A stretch of 24,507 nucleotides of DNA from SAR116 cluster bacterium (GTDB taxonomy: Bacteria > Pseudomonadota > Alphaproteobacteria > Puniceispirillales > Puniceispirillaceae), in NCBI GenBank assembly GCA_004213025.1, contig SHBC01000008.1, positions 1 to 24,507 of the forward strand. Reading direction: 5' to 3'. The notes under the pieces were generated by a model, which was not told the DNA's origin, made no database searches, and saw nothing but the letters and a program-made list of their open reading frames with translations. Made by a program: the position numbers and the translations under genes. Positions 8,947-15,408 of this stretch are shown one piece after another. Position 1 is the stretch's first letter; each line of letters opens with the position of its first letter.

Positions 8947-9387
8947 CTAGGCCTGCGGTGCCGGGCGTGCTGCCGGCCCGCCTGTCAGCATCCGTCCAAC
9001 GACAAGCCCGGCCAGCATCATCAGCACGAACAGCGCGACCTCGCCAGGCACCATCAGGATCGAGGCGATGGCCGGCCCCGGGCAGAGACCGGCAAGACCC
9101 CAGCCAACGCCGAACAAAGCCGCGCCAAGAAGCAGCCGGCTGTCGATGTCGGTACGAGTCGGGATGGCAAACCCGCCACCGAAGACAGGTGCCGCGCGCC
9201 GCGTCACGATGCGATGCCCGATGAAATTGGCGATGACACCGCCGCCCATCACGAAGGCCAGCGACGGGTCCCAGACACCGAACAGATCGAGGAACCCGGC
9301 AACCTTGGCAGGGTTCAGCATGCCGGACAGCGCCAGGCCGGCGCCGAACAGGGCACCAATCAGGATCAATGAAATTGCGCGTGCCAT
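8947..9387 (-). CDS. DUF6691 family membrane protein (second half of split YeeE/YedE transporter)
   Basis: This 146-residue protein is almost entirely hydrophobic helices. It has 'GLALSGMLNPAKVAGFLDLF' in the first third and 'GWGLAGLCPGPAIA' in the last third, the signature of the YeeE/YedE sulfur-transport fold. In YeeE-type transporters a conserved cysteine of this kind helps pass thiosulfate or related sulfur species across the inner membrane. Small split pairs like this one occur widely in proteobacteria, often near sulfide oxidation or persulfide genes. A GTG at 9393 also opens the frame, but ATG 9387 is preferred because AGGG lies five bases upstream. It starts 12 bp after the partner gene stops, so the two are surely co-transcribed. 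Confidence 0.88.
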   Translation of the reverse strand: MARAISLILIGALFGAGLALSGMLNPAKVAGFLDLFGVWDPSLAFVMGGGVIANFIGHRIVTRRAAPVFGGGFAIPTRTDIDSRLLLGAALFGVGWGLAGLCPGPAIASILMVPGEVALFVLMMLAGLVVGRMLTGGPAARPAPQA

Positions 9388-9399
9388 GATCACCCTGCC

Positions 9400-9846
9400 T
9401 CAGACCACATGTCTGACGATATAGACGGTGATAATCGCCGTGGTCATGAACATGCCGACAGCCACCGCCGAGCGAACCGACAGACGCGCGAGGCCGCAGA
9501 TGCCATGCCCCGAAGTGCAACCGGCCCCGATGGCGGTTCCGAGCCCGACAAGAAAGCCGGCGATCGGCAGCGTGAAGCCCGACGCCACAGCGGCGCGTTC
9601 CACCGGCGCGCCGGTCAGCGCCATCAGCGCGAAGGGGCCAGCCAGAACGCCGATAACGAACAGCACCCGCCAGGAAATATCCGATTTGTCGGAAGGGACC
9701 ATGAGGCCCCCCAGAATACCGCCCAGAATACCACTCACGCCCATCACCCGGCCATGCGTCAGCATCAGCAGCAGCGCCGCGACGCCGATCATCACACCCC
9801 CGACAAGCGAGGCCAGCGGCGTGAAACTGTCAAAATCAATAACCAT
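9400..9846 (-). CDS. YeeE/YedE family membrane protein (first half of split sulfur transporter)
   Basis: The 148-residue protein has about four membrane helices. It opens with 'GGVMIGVAALLLMLTHGRV' and 'GVSGILGGILGG', and later carries 'GAGCTSGHGICGLARLS', the cysteine-bearing YeeE/YedE signature. Together with the DUF6691 gene directly downstream it forms the two-subunit version of a transporter thought to import thiosulfate, sulfide or another reduced sulfur species. The ATG start has GGAAG four bases upstream. It begins 28 bp after pyrE stops. I see no sulfide-responsive ArsR/BigR regulator, rhodanese or persulfide dioxygenase nearby, although these are frequent companions of such pairs. 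Confidence 0.9.
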   Translation of the reverse strand: MVIDFDSFTPLASLVGGVMIGVAALLLMLTHGRVMGVSGILGGILGGLMVPSDKSDISWRVLFVIGVLAGPFALMALTGAPVERAAVASGFTLPIAGFLVGLGTAIGAGCTSGHGICGLARLSVRSAVAVGMFMTTAIITVYIVRHVV

Positions 9847-9874
9847 TGTCTTCCGTCCCCCGAATCAGCGCCTG

Positions 9875-10549
9875 TCAGGCACCGCCATGCGCCTTTGACC
9901 AGCCGCGCGGGTCATGAAGGAACGCCTCGACCTGGGTCAGCGTCGCCTCGTCGAAACTGCCGGCCTCGCGGCTTGCCGCCAGCACATCCCACCAGGTCGA
10001 CAGATAGTGAAGCTGGATTCCCTCGGCGGCCAGCTTTTCCGGCGTATCCTTGAAGATGTCGTAATAAAAGATCACGAAGGTATGGCCAACCTCGGCACCG
10101 GCCTCGCGGATGGCGTCGACAAAGCTGAGCTTGCTGCCGCCATCGGTAGTCAGATCCTCGACAAGCAGAACGCGCTGACCATCCCGGATGTCGCCCTCGA
10201 TCCGTGCGTCGCGGCCAAACCCCTTTGGCTTCTTGCGGACATAATGCATCGGCAGCGCGGTGCGCTCGGCAAGCCAGGCGGCAAAGGGAATGCCGGCTGT
10301 CTCGCCGCCGGCGACGGCATCAAGGCTTTCATAGCCGATATCATTCATGATCACGGTGCGGCCGTAATCCATCATCTGCGCGCGCATCCGCGGAAAGGCG
10401 ATGATCTTGCGACAGTCGATATAGACCGGGCTCTTCATGCCGGATGTCAGGGTGAACGGGTCATCGGCGCGGAACAGCACCGCCCTGATTTCAAGAAGCA
10501 TCCGCGCCACCGAACGGGCTATCGCGGGCTTGTCATAGGTATGGGTCAT
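9875..10549 (-). CDS. pyrE: Orotate phosphoribosyltransferase
   Basis: The enzyme joins orotate to PRPP to give orotidine 5'-monophosphate, the fifth step of de novo UMP synthesis, in the cytoplasm. The 224-residue sequence has the N-terminal '[16 protein letters not shown]' substrate segment, '[16 protein letters not shown]', '[17 protein letters not shown]' with the catalytic Lys-rich flexible loop, and the PRPP-binding motif '[14 protein letters not shown]'. The length fits PyrE, and the extended C-terminal tail is common in alphaproteobacteria. The ATG start has a strong GGAGG six bases upstream. The 108-bp gap to the preceding aqpS stop may hold its promoter, or a 20-codon reading frame that overlaps the pyrE start. 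No other pyrimidine gene is present. Confidence 0.95.
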   Translation of the reverse strand: MTHTYDKPAIARSVARMLLEIRAVLFRADDPFTLTSGMKSPVYIDCRKIIAFPRMRAQMMDYGRTVIMNDIGYESLDAVAGGETAGIPFAAWLAERTALPMHYVRKKPKGFGRDARIEGDIRDGQRVLLVEDLTTDGGSKLSFVDAIREAGAEVGHTFVIFYYDIFKDTPEKLAAEGIQLHYLSTWWDVLAASREAGSFDEATLTQVEAFLHDPRGWSKAHGGA

Positions 10550-10641
10550 GTCGCGCCTCCATCTGCGGCCGGATAGTAGAGAATGGCCGCCAGCTTGTCA
10601 TCCGCCACCTCACCCGCGACTCCGTCCGCGCGGTGACCGTG

Positions 10642-10665
10642 GACGTCAGTCGGGATGTCAGTCTG
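10642..10665. repeat. Two tandem 12-bp units spanning the aqpS stop codon
   Basis: GACGTCAGTCGG is followed by GATGTCAGTCTG (10 of 12 match). Read on the minus strand, the repeat contains the aqpS TGA stop (10660-10658) and a second in-frame TGA 12 bases later, so the stop codon itself appears duplicated. Confidence 0.6.
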
Positions 10666-11326
10666 ATTCGGCGAACATCCAGCCAAGGATCACCGGCGCG
10701 ATGCAGGCCGCCGCCAGTTGGGCGAGGATGAAGCCCGGCGCATACGCCGGCATGATCCCGGAAAAGCTGTCGGTGAAGGAGCGCGCGATGGTCACCGCCG
10801 GATTGGCGAAACTTGTCGATGCGGTGAACCAGTAGGCAGCCGTGATATAGAGCCCGACAAGCATCGGCACGGATTCAGGCCGCCAGCGCAGGCCGCCGAA
10901 AATCACCGTCAGCAGCCCGAGGGTGGCGACAAATTCGGACAGCCATTGCGCGCCGCCGGTGCGTATATTCTGCGACGGCTGCAATAGCGGCATCTCGAAC
11001 ATCAGATGCGCCAGCATCGCCCCGCACAGGCCGCCAGCAACCTGCATGACGATGAAGATCAGGGCGCGATGGGCGGTGATCTGGCGGCGGATGGCAAAGG
11101 CCAGCGTCACCGCGGGGTTGAAATGCGCCCCGGATACCGGCCCGAAAATCGTGATCAGGACATAGAGGATGGCGCCCGTCGGGATGGTATTGCCAAGCAG
11201 CGCCACCGCGTCATTGCCGCCGGCCAGCCGCTCGGCCATGATCCCCGACCCGATGACGGTGGCCAGCAGCACCATCGTGCCAACGCCTTCGGCGACCAGT
11301 TGGCGGGATGTCGATGGCACGCTCAT
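10658..11326 (-). CDS. aqpS: Aquaglyceroporin of the AqpS (arsenic channel) type
   Basis: The 222-residue product has six membrane helices and two re-entrant NPA half-helices: 'GAHFNPAVTLAFAIR' (Asn70) and 'FANPAVTIARSF' (Asn175). In ordinary aquaporins and GlpF the second motif is NPAR, whose Arg forms the selectivity filter. Here that position is Val178. From memory, Sinorhizobium AqpS likewise has Val in place of the filter Arg and conducts arsenite and methylated arsenicals in ars operons. The gene is the last of the GAPDH-arsJ-aqpS series, 85 bp after arsJ, with a good SD (GGAGAG). Its likely role is letting arsenite or organoarsenicals leave down their gradient. No arsenate reductase is encoded in the window to supply arsenite. 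Confidence 0.85.
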   Translation of the reverse strand: MSVPSTSRQLVAEGVGTMVLLATVIGSGIMAERLAGGNDAVALLGNTIPTGAILYVLITIFGPVSGAHFNPAVTLAFAIRRQITAHRALIFIVMQVAGGLCGAMLAHLMFEMPLLQPSQNIRTGGAQWLSEFVATLGLLTVIFGGLRWRPESVPMLVGLYITAAYWFTASTSFANPAVTIARSFTDSFSGIMPAYAPGFILAQLAAACIAPVILGWMFAESD

Positions 11327-11411
11327 GGCAACTCTCCAGCGCGGCTGGTACAGGTCATCTTCTTCGTCTCCTGACGATGGCGGGTGGTCCTTCCGGACCG
11401 CGTACCGCCAG

Positions 11412-12638
11412 TCAATTACCAGCCATTGTCGGGTCCGCCGGCGACCGTGGAAGCATACAGGTCACCAGCAGGCAGACCGCCAGCATCACGGCTGATCCGG
11501 CTATGCATCCCGCAAGCCCCCCCATCTGATAAAGCAGTCCCGACAACAGGGTGCCGATCAGCCGGCCAGCCGCGTTGGCGGCGTAATAGAAACCGACATC
11601 CTCCGCCGCCTTCCTCGAACCGGCATAGGCGAGAATGAGATAGGAATGCAATGAGGAATTCACCGCAAAGGGAAAGCCGAAGACCAGCAGGCTGGCGATG
11701 ACGATGGTTGCCGGCTGGACCGGAAGGCTGTCTGCGCCCCGGAGCGCGAAAAACAGAATGACCGGAATCACCGCCAGCACCAGCGCCCAGACCCGCGCCG
11801 CCGGCACCTCGCGGTGAAGGCCGTCCGGACTGCGCGGCACGAAGGATGGCGCGATGGCCTGCACCCCGCCATAGGCGATTGTCCAGATGGCGAGAAAACC
11901 GCCAACCGCCCAGAAATCCCAGCCGGCGGAGTAGAGAAAGACAGGCAGGCCAACAACAAACCAGACATCGCGGGCGCCGAACATGAATATGCGGGCGCCG
12001 GCAAGGATGTTCACGCCGGAAGATTTGCTGAACAATTCCCTGATGGATTTCGAGGATGACGAAACGCCAAGCCCCGCCGGCAAGGCCATGACACAGGCCA
12101 GAAGCACCACCAACAGAAAGGCCGCAAGCAGCCACAGGCCAAGTTTGAAACCAACGCTTGTCAACAGCAAGCCGCCGACAAAGAACCCGATCCCCTTGGT
12201 GGCATTCTTGGATCCGGTGAACCAGGCCACCCAGCTGAACAGCTGGTTGTTGCCATCCACCGACGTGATCTTGATGGCGGATTTCGACGCCGTCTTGGTG
12301 ATGTCCTTGGCAATGCCGGCGATCCCCTGCGCGGCCACGACCCAGGCCACCGAGAGCATCTCGCCCCAGGACGGCATCAGCACTGACAGGAACAGCAGGC
12401 CAAAAATCTGCAGACCAAGACCACTGGCGAGCATCCGGCGGATACCGAACCGTGACGCCAGCCAGCCACCACCCAGATTGGCCAGGATTCCGGCAGCTTC
12501 ATAGAGCAGGAACAGGAATGCCAGGGTGAAGGGCGAATAGCCCAACTGGAAGAAATGGAACAGGACGAGCATCCGCAACGCCCCATCGGTCAGTGTGAAC
12601 CCCCAATATGAACCCGTGATGATGAGGTAATGATGCAT
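11412..12638 (-). CDS. arsJ: Organoarsenical efflux MFS transporter ArsJ
   Basis: This 408-residue MFS-type protein has about 11-12 hydrophobic helices. It opens 'MHHYLIITGSYWGFTLTDG', then 'LRMLVLFHFFQLGYSPFTL', and carries 'QGIAGIAKDITKTASKSA', a stretch I associate with ArsJ rather than drug-type MFS pumps. ArsJ exports 1-arseno-3-phosphoglycerate made by a dedicated GAPDH; the ester then breaks down outside to release arsenate. Such a GAPDH gene lies immediately upstream, 35 bp away, which strongly supports the call. Its SD (AAGGG, four bases before ATG) is the end of a tandem 14-bp repeat that fills the spacer. aqpS follows 85 bp downstream. The protein acts in the inner membrane. Confidence 0.9.
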   Translation of the reverse strand: MHHYLIITGSYWGFTLTDGALRMLVLFHFFQLGYSPFTLAFLFLLYEAAGILANLGGGWLASRFGIRRMLASGLGLQIFGLLFLSVLMPSWGEMLSVAWVVAAQGIAGIAKDITKTASKSAIKITSVDGNNQLFSWVAWFTGSKNATKGIGFFVGGLLLTSVGFKLGLWLLAAFLLVVLLACVMALPAGLGVSSSSKSIRELFSKSSGVNILAGARIFMFGARDVWFVVGLPVFLYSAGWDFWAVGGFLAIWTIAYGGVQAIAPSFVPRSPDGLHREVPAARVWALVLAVIPVILFFALRGADSLPVQPATIVIASLLVFGFPFAVNSSLHSYLILAYAGSRKAAEDVGFYYAANAAGRLIGTLLSGLLYQMGGLAGCIAGSAVMLAVCLLVTCMLPRSPADPTMAGN

Positions 12639-12642
12639 ATCG

Positions 12643-12670
12643 CCCTTAGCACATAGCCCTTAGCACATAG
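12643..12670. repeat. Perfect 14-bp tandem duplication filling the GAPDH-arsJ spacer
   Basis: CCCTTAGCACATAG occurs twice without a gap and makes up 28 of the 35 bases between the two genes. On the mRNA strand each unit is CTATGTGCTAAGGG, so each ends in the AAGGG ribosome-binding sequence and each contains ATG-TGC-TAA, a start followed by Cys and a stop. The copy nearest arsJ serves as its SD. Confidence 0.9.
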
Positions 12671-12673
12671 CCA

Positions 12674-13717
12674 TTACAGGCCCTCGGCGATCAACCTGTT
12701 CGCAAGATCGATCATGCGGCATGAATATCCCATCTCGTTATCATACCACGCATAGACCTTCAGAAGCGTGCCGTCCGTGACCATGGTGCTTTGGGCATCA
12801 ATGATGGAACTGCGGCAGTCCTGCGCGTAGTCCGCCGAGACCAGCGGCCGGTGTTCAATGCCAAGCACACCCGCCAGCGGCCCGGACGCCGCCGCCTCGA
12901 ACAGCGCATTCACCTCATCTTCCGTCGTCGGACGGTCCAGTTCGAACACGCAGTCGGTAAGGCTGGCATTCATCACAGGCACCCGCACCGCGTGGCCGTT
13001 CAACTTGCCGACAAGCTCGGGAAAAATCAGGCCGATGGCGGTGGCGCTGCCGGTCGTCGTCGGCTGCAGTGACAGCAAGGCCGAGCGCGCCCGGCGCAGA
13101 TCCTTGTGCGGCGCGTCTACGACAAGGTTGGTGTTGGTCGGGTCGTGGATCGTGGTGATCTGGCCGTGCATGATGCCGATCGCCTCATGCACCACCTTGA
13201 CCACCGGTGCCAGGCAATTCGTCGTGCAGGACGCCGCCGTGACAATCGGGTGGATATCACGGTCATACATATGGTCATTGACCCCCATAACGACATTCAG
13301 GACGCTTGCATCCTTGACCGGCGCCGCCACGATGACCCGCTTGACCCCACGTTCGAAATAGGGCTGCAACTGGTCCACCGTCCGGAATCTGCCGGTACAT
13401 TCGAGGACAATGTCGCAGCCGAAATCACCCCATGCCACATCACCCGGGCTGGCCGCGTCGGTGAAGCCGATCTTCCGGCCATCAATGAACAGGGAATCCT
13501 CGCCAGCCGCGCTGATGTCAGAGCGCCAGCGGCCCTGGACACTGTCGAATTCCAACAGATGCGCTGTTGTGCCGGCACCGCCGGCGATCTCGTTGACATG
13601 GCCGATCTCGAGGCGGTTATCCCGGTTGGGATCGGTATCCTCGCGCCGCGCGCCGCCCATGGCCGCGCGCAAGGCCAGCCTGCCGATGCGTCCCATTCCA
13701 TTAATACCGACCGCCAT
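12674..13717 (-). CDS. ArsJ-associated glyceraldehyde-3-phosphate dehydrogenase
   Basis: The protein has the NAD-binding start '[17 protein letters not shown]', the catalytic '[14 protein letters not shown]' with Cys164, and the C-terminal '[16 protein letters not shown]' typical of GAPDH. The replacement of the usual 'VHAYT' by '[10 protein letters not shown]' and the direct link to arsJ mark the arsenic-resistance form. It uses arsenate in place of phosphate on glyceraldehyde-3-phosphate, giving 1-arseno-3-phosphoglycerate for export by ArsJ. The frame opens at 13771, but the ATG at 13717 is chosen because GAGGAGG lies about nine bases upstream and the NAD motif then begins at residue 3; the protein is 347 residues. 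It is the first gene of the arsenic cassette. The 199-bp divergent gap to DUF2256 must hold the promoter, yet no ArsR gene is present. Confidence 0.92.
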   Translation of the reverse strand: MAVGINGMGRIGRLALRAAMGGARREDTDPNRDNRLEIGHVNEIAGGAGTTAHLLEFDSVQGRWRSDISAAGEDSLFIDGRKIGFTDAASPGDVAWGDFGCDIVLECTGRFRTVDQLQPYFERGVKRVIVAAPVKDASVLNVVMGVNDHMYDRDIHPIVTAASCTTNCLAPVVKVVHEAIGIMHGQITTIHDPTNTNLVVDAPHKDLRRARSALLSLQPTTTGSATAIGLIFPELVGKLNGHAVRVPVMNASLTDCVFELDRPTTEDEVNALFEAAASGPLAGVLGIEHRPLVSADYAQDCRSSIIDAQSTMVTDGTLLKVYAWYDNEMGYSCRMIDLANRLIAEGL

Positions 13718-13783
13718 GACAAATATCCTCCTCGGATGACCCTTGGGTGCCACCCGGTCCTGCGTTACCAATTTTCAGGCCAG

Positions 13784-13812
13784 AACCCACGCCTCGCTTT
13801 CTGGCGCGGGTT
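13784..13812. other. Imperfect hairpin in the gap upstream of the arsenic cassette
   Basis: AACCCACGCC (13784-13793) pairs with GGCGCGGGTT (13803-13812) across a nine-base loop, with one mismatch in ten. It lies 67-95 bases upstream of the GAPDH start. Neither strand shows a T-run after the stem, so it is not a good terminator. It could be a regulatory structure or operator dyad, or chance in GC-rich DNA. The rest of 13718-13916 shows no other clear signal. Confidence 0.3.
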
Positions 13813-13916
13813 TGCCAGCATCGCACCGAAGACCGGCCAGACCCGGCATTCCTTCGGCCAGATGGCGATGAGTGTTGCTCTTGAACCCCTGGCCAGCAAA
13901 CGGATACGATGTGATC

Positions 13917-13934
13917 ATGACAAAGAGGTTACAA
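13917..13934 (-). promoter_or_regulatory. Weak Pho-box-like sequence upstream of the arsenic cassette
   Basis: On the minus strand the sequence is TTGTAACCTCTTTGTCAT: two 7-base half-sites 11 bases apart, resembling the PhoB consensus CTGTCAT-N4-CTGTCAT at about 10 of 14 half-site positions. It is 200 bp upstream of GAPDH but overlaps the first codons of the divergent DUF2256 gene, so chance is a serious alternative. Confidence 0.22.
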
Positions 13935-14069
13935 AAGGGGAATCTCCCCAGCAAGATTTGCGCGACCTGCGGCAGGCCCTTTACCTGGCGCAAGAAATGG
14001 GAACGCGACTGGGAGAATGTGCGCTACTGCTCAAAACGCTGCGCCGGGCAGCGTGGCCGCACCTCATGA
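13917..14069 (+). CDS. DUF2256 domain-containing small zinc-ribbon-like protein
   Basis: This 50-residue protein is highly basic and starts at the ATG at 13917 (an earlier ATG at 13872 is open but adds unrelated residues). It contains '[16 protein letters not shown]', '[18 protein letters not shown]': a CxxC pair and a CxxxC pair that could bind one zinc ion, with the conserved tryptophans between them. This is the DUF2256 pattern. The function of the family is not known to me; genes of this family are often seen near photolyase/cryptochrome genes, none of which is here. It is divergent from the arsenic cassette, and its stop overlaps the stop end of the next gene on the other strand by 6 bp. 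Confidence 0.85.
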   Translation: MTKRLQKGNLPSKICATCGRPFTWRKKWERDWENVRYCSKRCAGQRGRTS

Positions 14070-14516
14070 CGCGGCGCCGGCGGCAACCGCCGCCTCGATT
14101 CCGGCCTGCTCGATAATCTCGGCGACAAGCCCGTTCTGAAGCTGCTCGCCAACACCGATATCATCGATATAGATACCGAAATCATCACGCCCGAACCTGT
14201 CGGCCGGGACCCAGGCGAACACACAATCATGACCCGAAGGGCATTCCTCGCCAGCGGCATCCTGCAATGCCTCGGCGCTGTCGAAATTCCATGTCACGGC
14301 GACGGCCGTCATGAATTTGCGGCCCTTCACGCCAGCCACCTCCATCTCGACCTGCATGGTGATGACATTATCGCGGCTTCCGGTGGCATCGATATAGGCG
14401 GCAAGGCTGCCTTCATAGTCTGACATGATCACCGCCAGCGGGACAAAATGCGCGCCATCAGGGGTATCAGAGCCAGGGGAATCAGGGTCCGGGGCGTCGG
14501 GGCCAGGGGATGTCAT
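14064..14516 (-). CDS. Uncharacterised acidic protein with Asp/Pro-rich N-terminus
   Basis: I do not recognise this 150-residue protein. The first 20 residues are a low-complexity Asp-Pro-Gly-Ser tract encoded by imperfect repeats (14455-14510). The rest looks folded: '[19 protein letters not shown]', '[19 protein letters not shown]', '[17 protein letters not shown]', '[19 protein letters not shown]', then a helical Ala/Glu-rich tail. It has no signal peptide and no membrane helix. Two cysteines sit in '[11 protein letters not shown]'. The start is well supported: ATG with GGAG six bases upstream. It lies 76 bp after phoB on the same strand and may be the last gene of the ppx-phoR-phoB transcript. 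A small cytosolic protein of unknown role is all that can be said. Confidence 0.75.
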   Translation of the reverse strand: MTSPGPDAPDPDSPGSDTPDGAHFVPLAVIMSDYEGSLAAYIDATGSRDNVITMQVEMEVAGVKGRKFMTAVAVTWNFDSAEALQDAAGEECPSGHDCVFAWVPADRFGRDDFGIYIDDIGVGEQLQNGLVAEIIEQAGIEAAVAAGAAS

Positions 14517-14592
14517 GGCGATCTCCGGTCAATGCGTTGATGGCCGGCATCCTGCCAGTTTCACCACAGCGAATCCAGCCGCCGGATGGCCG

Positions 14593-15306
14593 TCAGTGCA
14601 TTTCGGCGGGTGTGCGAAGGGCATATCCGCTGCCGCGAACGGAATGGATCAGATTTGCCGCCTTGCCAACATCGCTCATCGGGCTGTTGATCGCCTTGCG
14701 AAGCCGCGAGATATGGACGTCGACCGTCCGTTCCTCGACAAAGACACCATGCCCCCAGACCATATCGAGAAGCTGCGCCCGGCTGAAGACGCGCCCGGGG
14801 CGTTCCATCAATATTGCCAGCAGGCGGCTTTCCTTTGGTCCAAGCGACACCAGATGGCCGCCGCGGCTGATCTCCATGGTCGACTGATTGAAGCGCAGAT
14901 CGTGAAATTCGAGGATATCATCGGCAAGCGCCGGATGCGCCCGGCGCAGCAGCGCGCGCACGCGGCTGATCATCTCGCGCGGGGAAAACGGCTTCGAGAT
15001 GTAATCATCAGCCCCGATATCCAGACCAAGCGTGCGGTCACCTTCCTCGCCGCGGGCGCTGAGAATGATGATGGGAAGATGTTTTGTCTCGCTGCGGGCG
15101 CGCAGCGTGCGGCAGACATCGATCCCTGACATATGCGGCATCATCCAGTCGATGATGGCAAGGTCAGGCCGGTGTTCCTCGATCATGTCGAGGGCCTGCT
15201 GGCCATCCTCGGCGCGGATAACCTCGTAATCAGCCTGCACCAGATTGAAGGTCAGAAGTTCAAGCTGGTTCGGCTCGTCGTCGGCGACGAGAATACGGAT
15301 GGCCAT
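14593..15306 (-). CDS. phoB: Phosphate regulon response regulator PhoB
   Basis: The 237-residue OmpR-type regulator has a receiver domain with acidic pocket Asp9/Asp10, phospho-acceptor Asp53 in 'LAIIDWMMPHMSG', Thr/Ser at 'ILSARGEEGD' and Lys105 in 'YISKPFSPRE'. A C-terminal winged helix ('LTPKESRLL' type, here 'LGPKESRLLAILMERPGRVF') follows, then 'EERTVDVHISRLRKAI', the DNA-recognition region typical of PhoB. When phosphorylated by PhoR it activates phosphate-starvation genes through Pho boxes. The ATG has an AAGGGAA SD. It follows phoR by 92 bp. With PhoU and PstB encoded about 8 kb away on the same strand, the PhoB identity is strong. Confidence 0.93.
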   Translation of the reverse strand: MAIRILVADDEPNQLELLTFNLVQADYEVIRAEDGQQALDMIEEHRPDLAIIDWMMPHMSGIDVCRTLRARSETKHLPIIILSARGEEGDRTLGLDIGADDYISKPFSPREMISRVRALLRRAHPALADDILEFHDLRFNQSTMEISRGGHLVSLGPKESRLLAILMERPGRVFSRAQLLDMVWGHGVFVEERTVDVHISRLRKAINSPMSDVGKAANLIHSVRGSGYALRTPAEMH

Positions 15307-15366
15307 CTATTCCCTTCCCTTTCCGAAAACCAAACTTCCACGCTTGTGCCATGGCATTATTGCATT

Positions 15367-15408
15367 TTTGTGACCGCTCATGGCTGCTTTGTGACCGCTC
15401 ATGGCTGC
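15367..15408. repeat. Perfect 21-bp tandem duplication spanning the phoR stop codon
   Basis: A 21-base unit beginning TTTGTGACCGCTC occurs twice in direct contact (15367-15387 and 15388-15408) without a mismatch. The unit is seven codons long, so the end of phoR (Gln-Pro-stop) is repeated in frame: ribosomes reading through the TGA at 15401-15399 would meet a second TGA at 15380-15378. Confidence 0.92.

Noticed and set aside
8882..9520. A 212-codon minus-strand frame across the YeeE/DUF6691 region
   Set aside because: It is out of frame with both YeeE/YedE-type genes, which carry clear family signatures and good SD sequences; its product is Arg/Gly/His-rich with no membrane helices.
13718..13916. 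ArsR operator or strong promoter before the arsenic cassette
   Set aside because: I looked for an AT-rich dyad and for spaced -35/-10 boxes and found none convincing. GGCCAG recurs four times (13778, 13835, 13856, 13891), but such a word is common in DNA of this composition.
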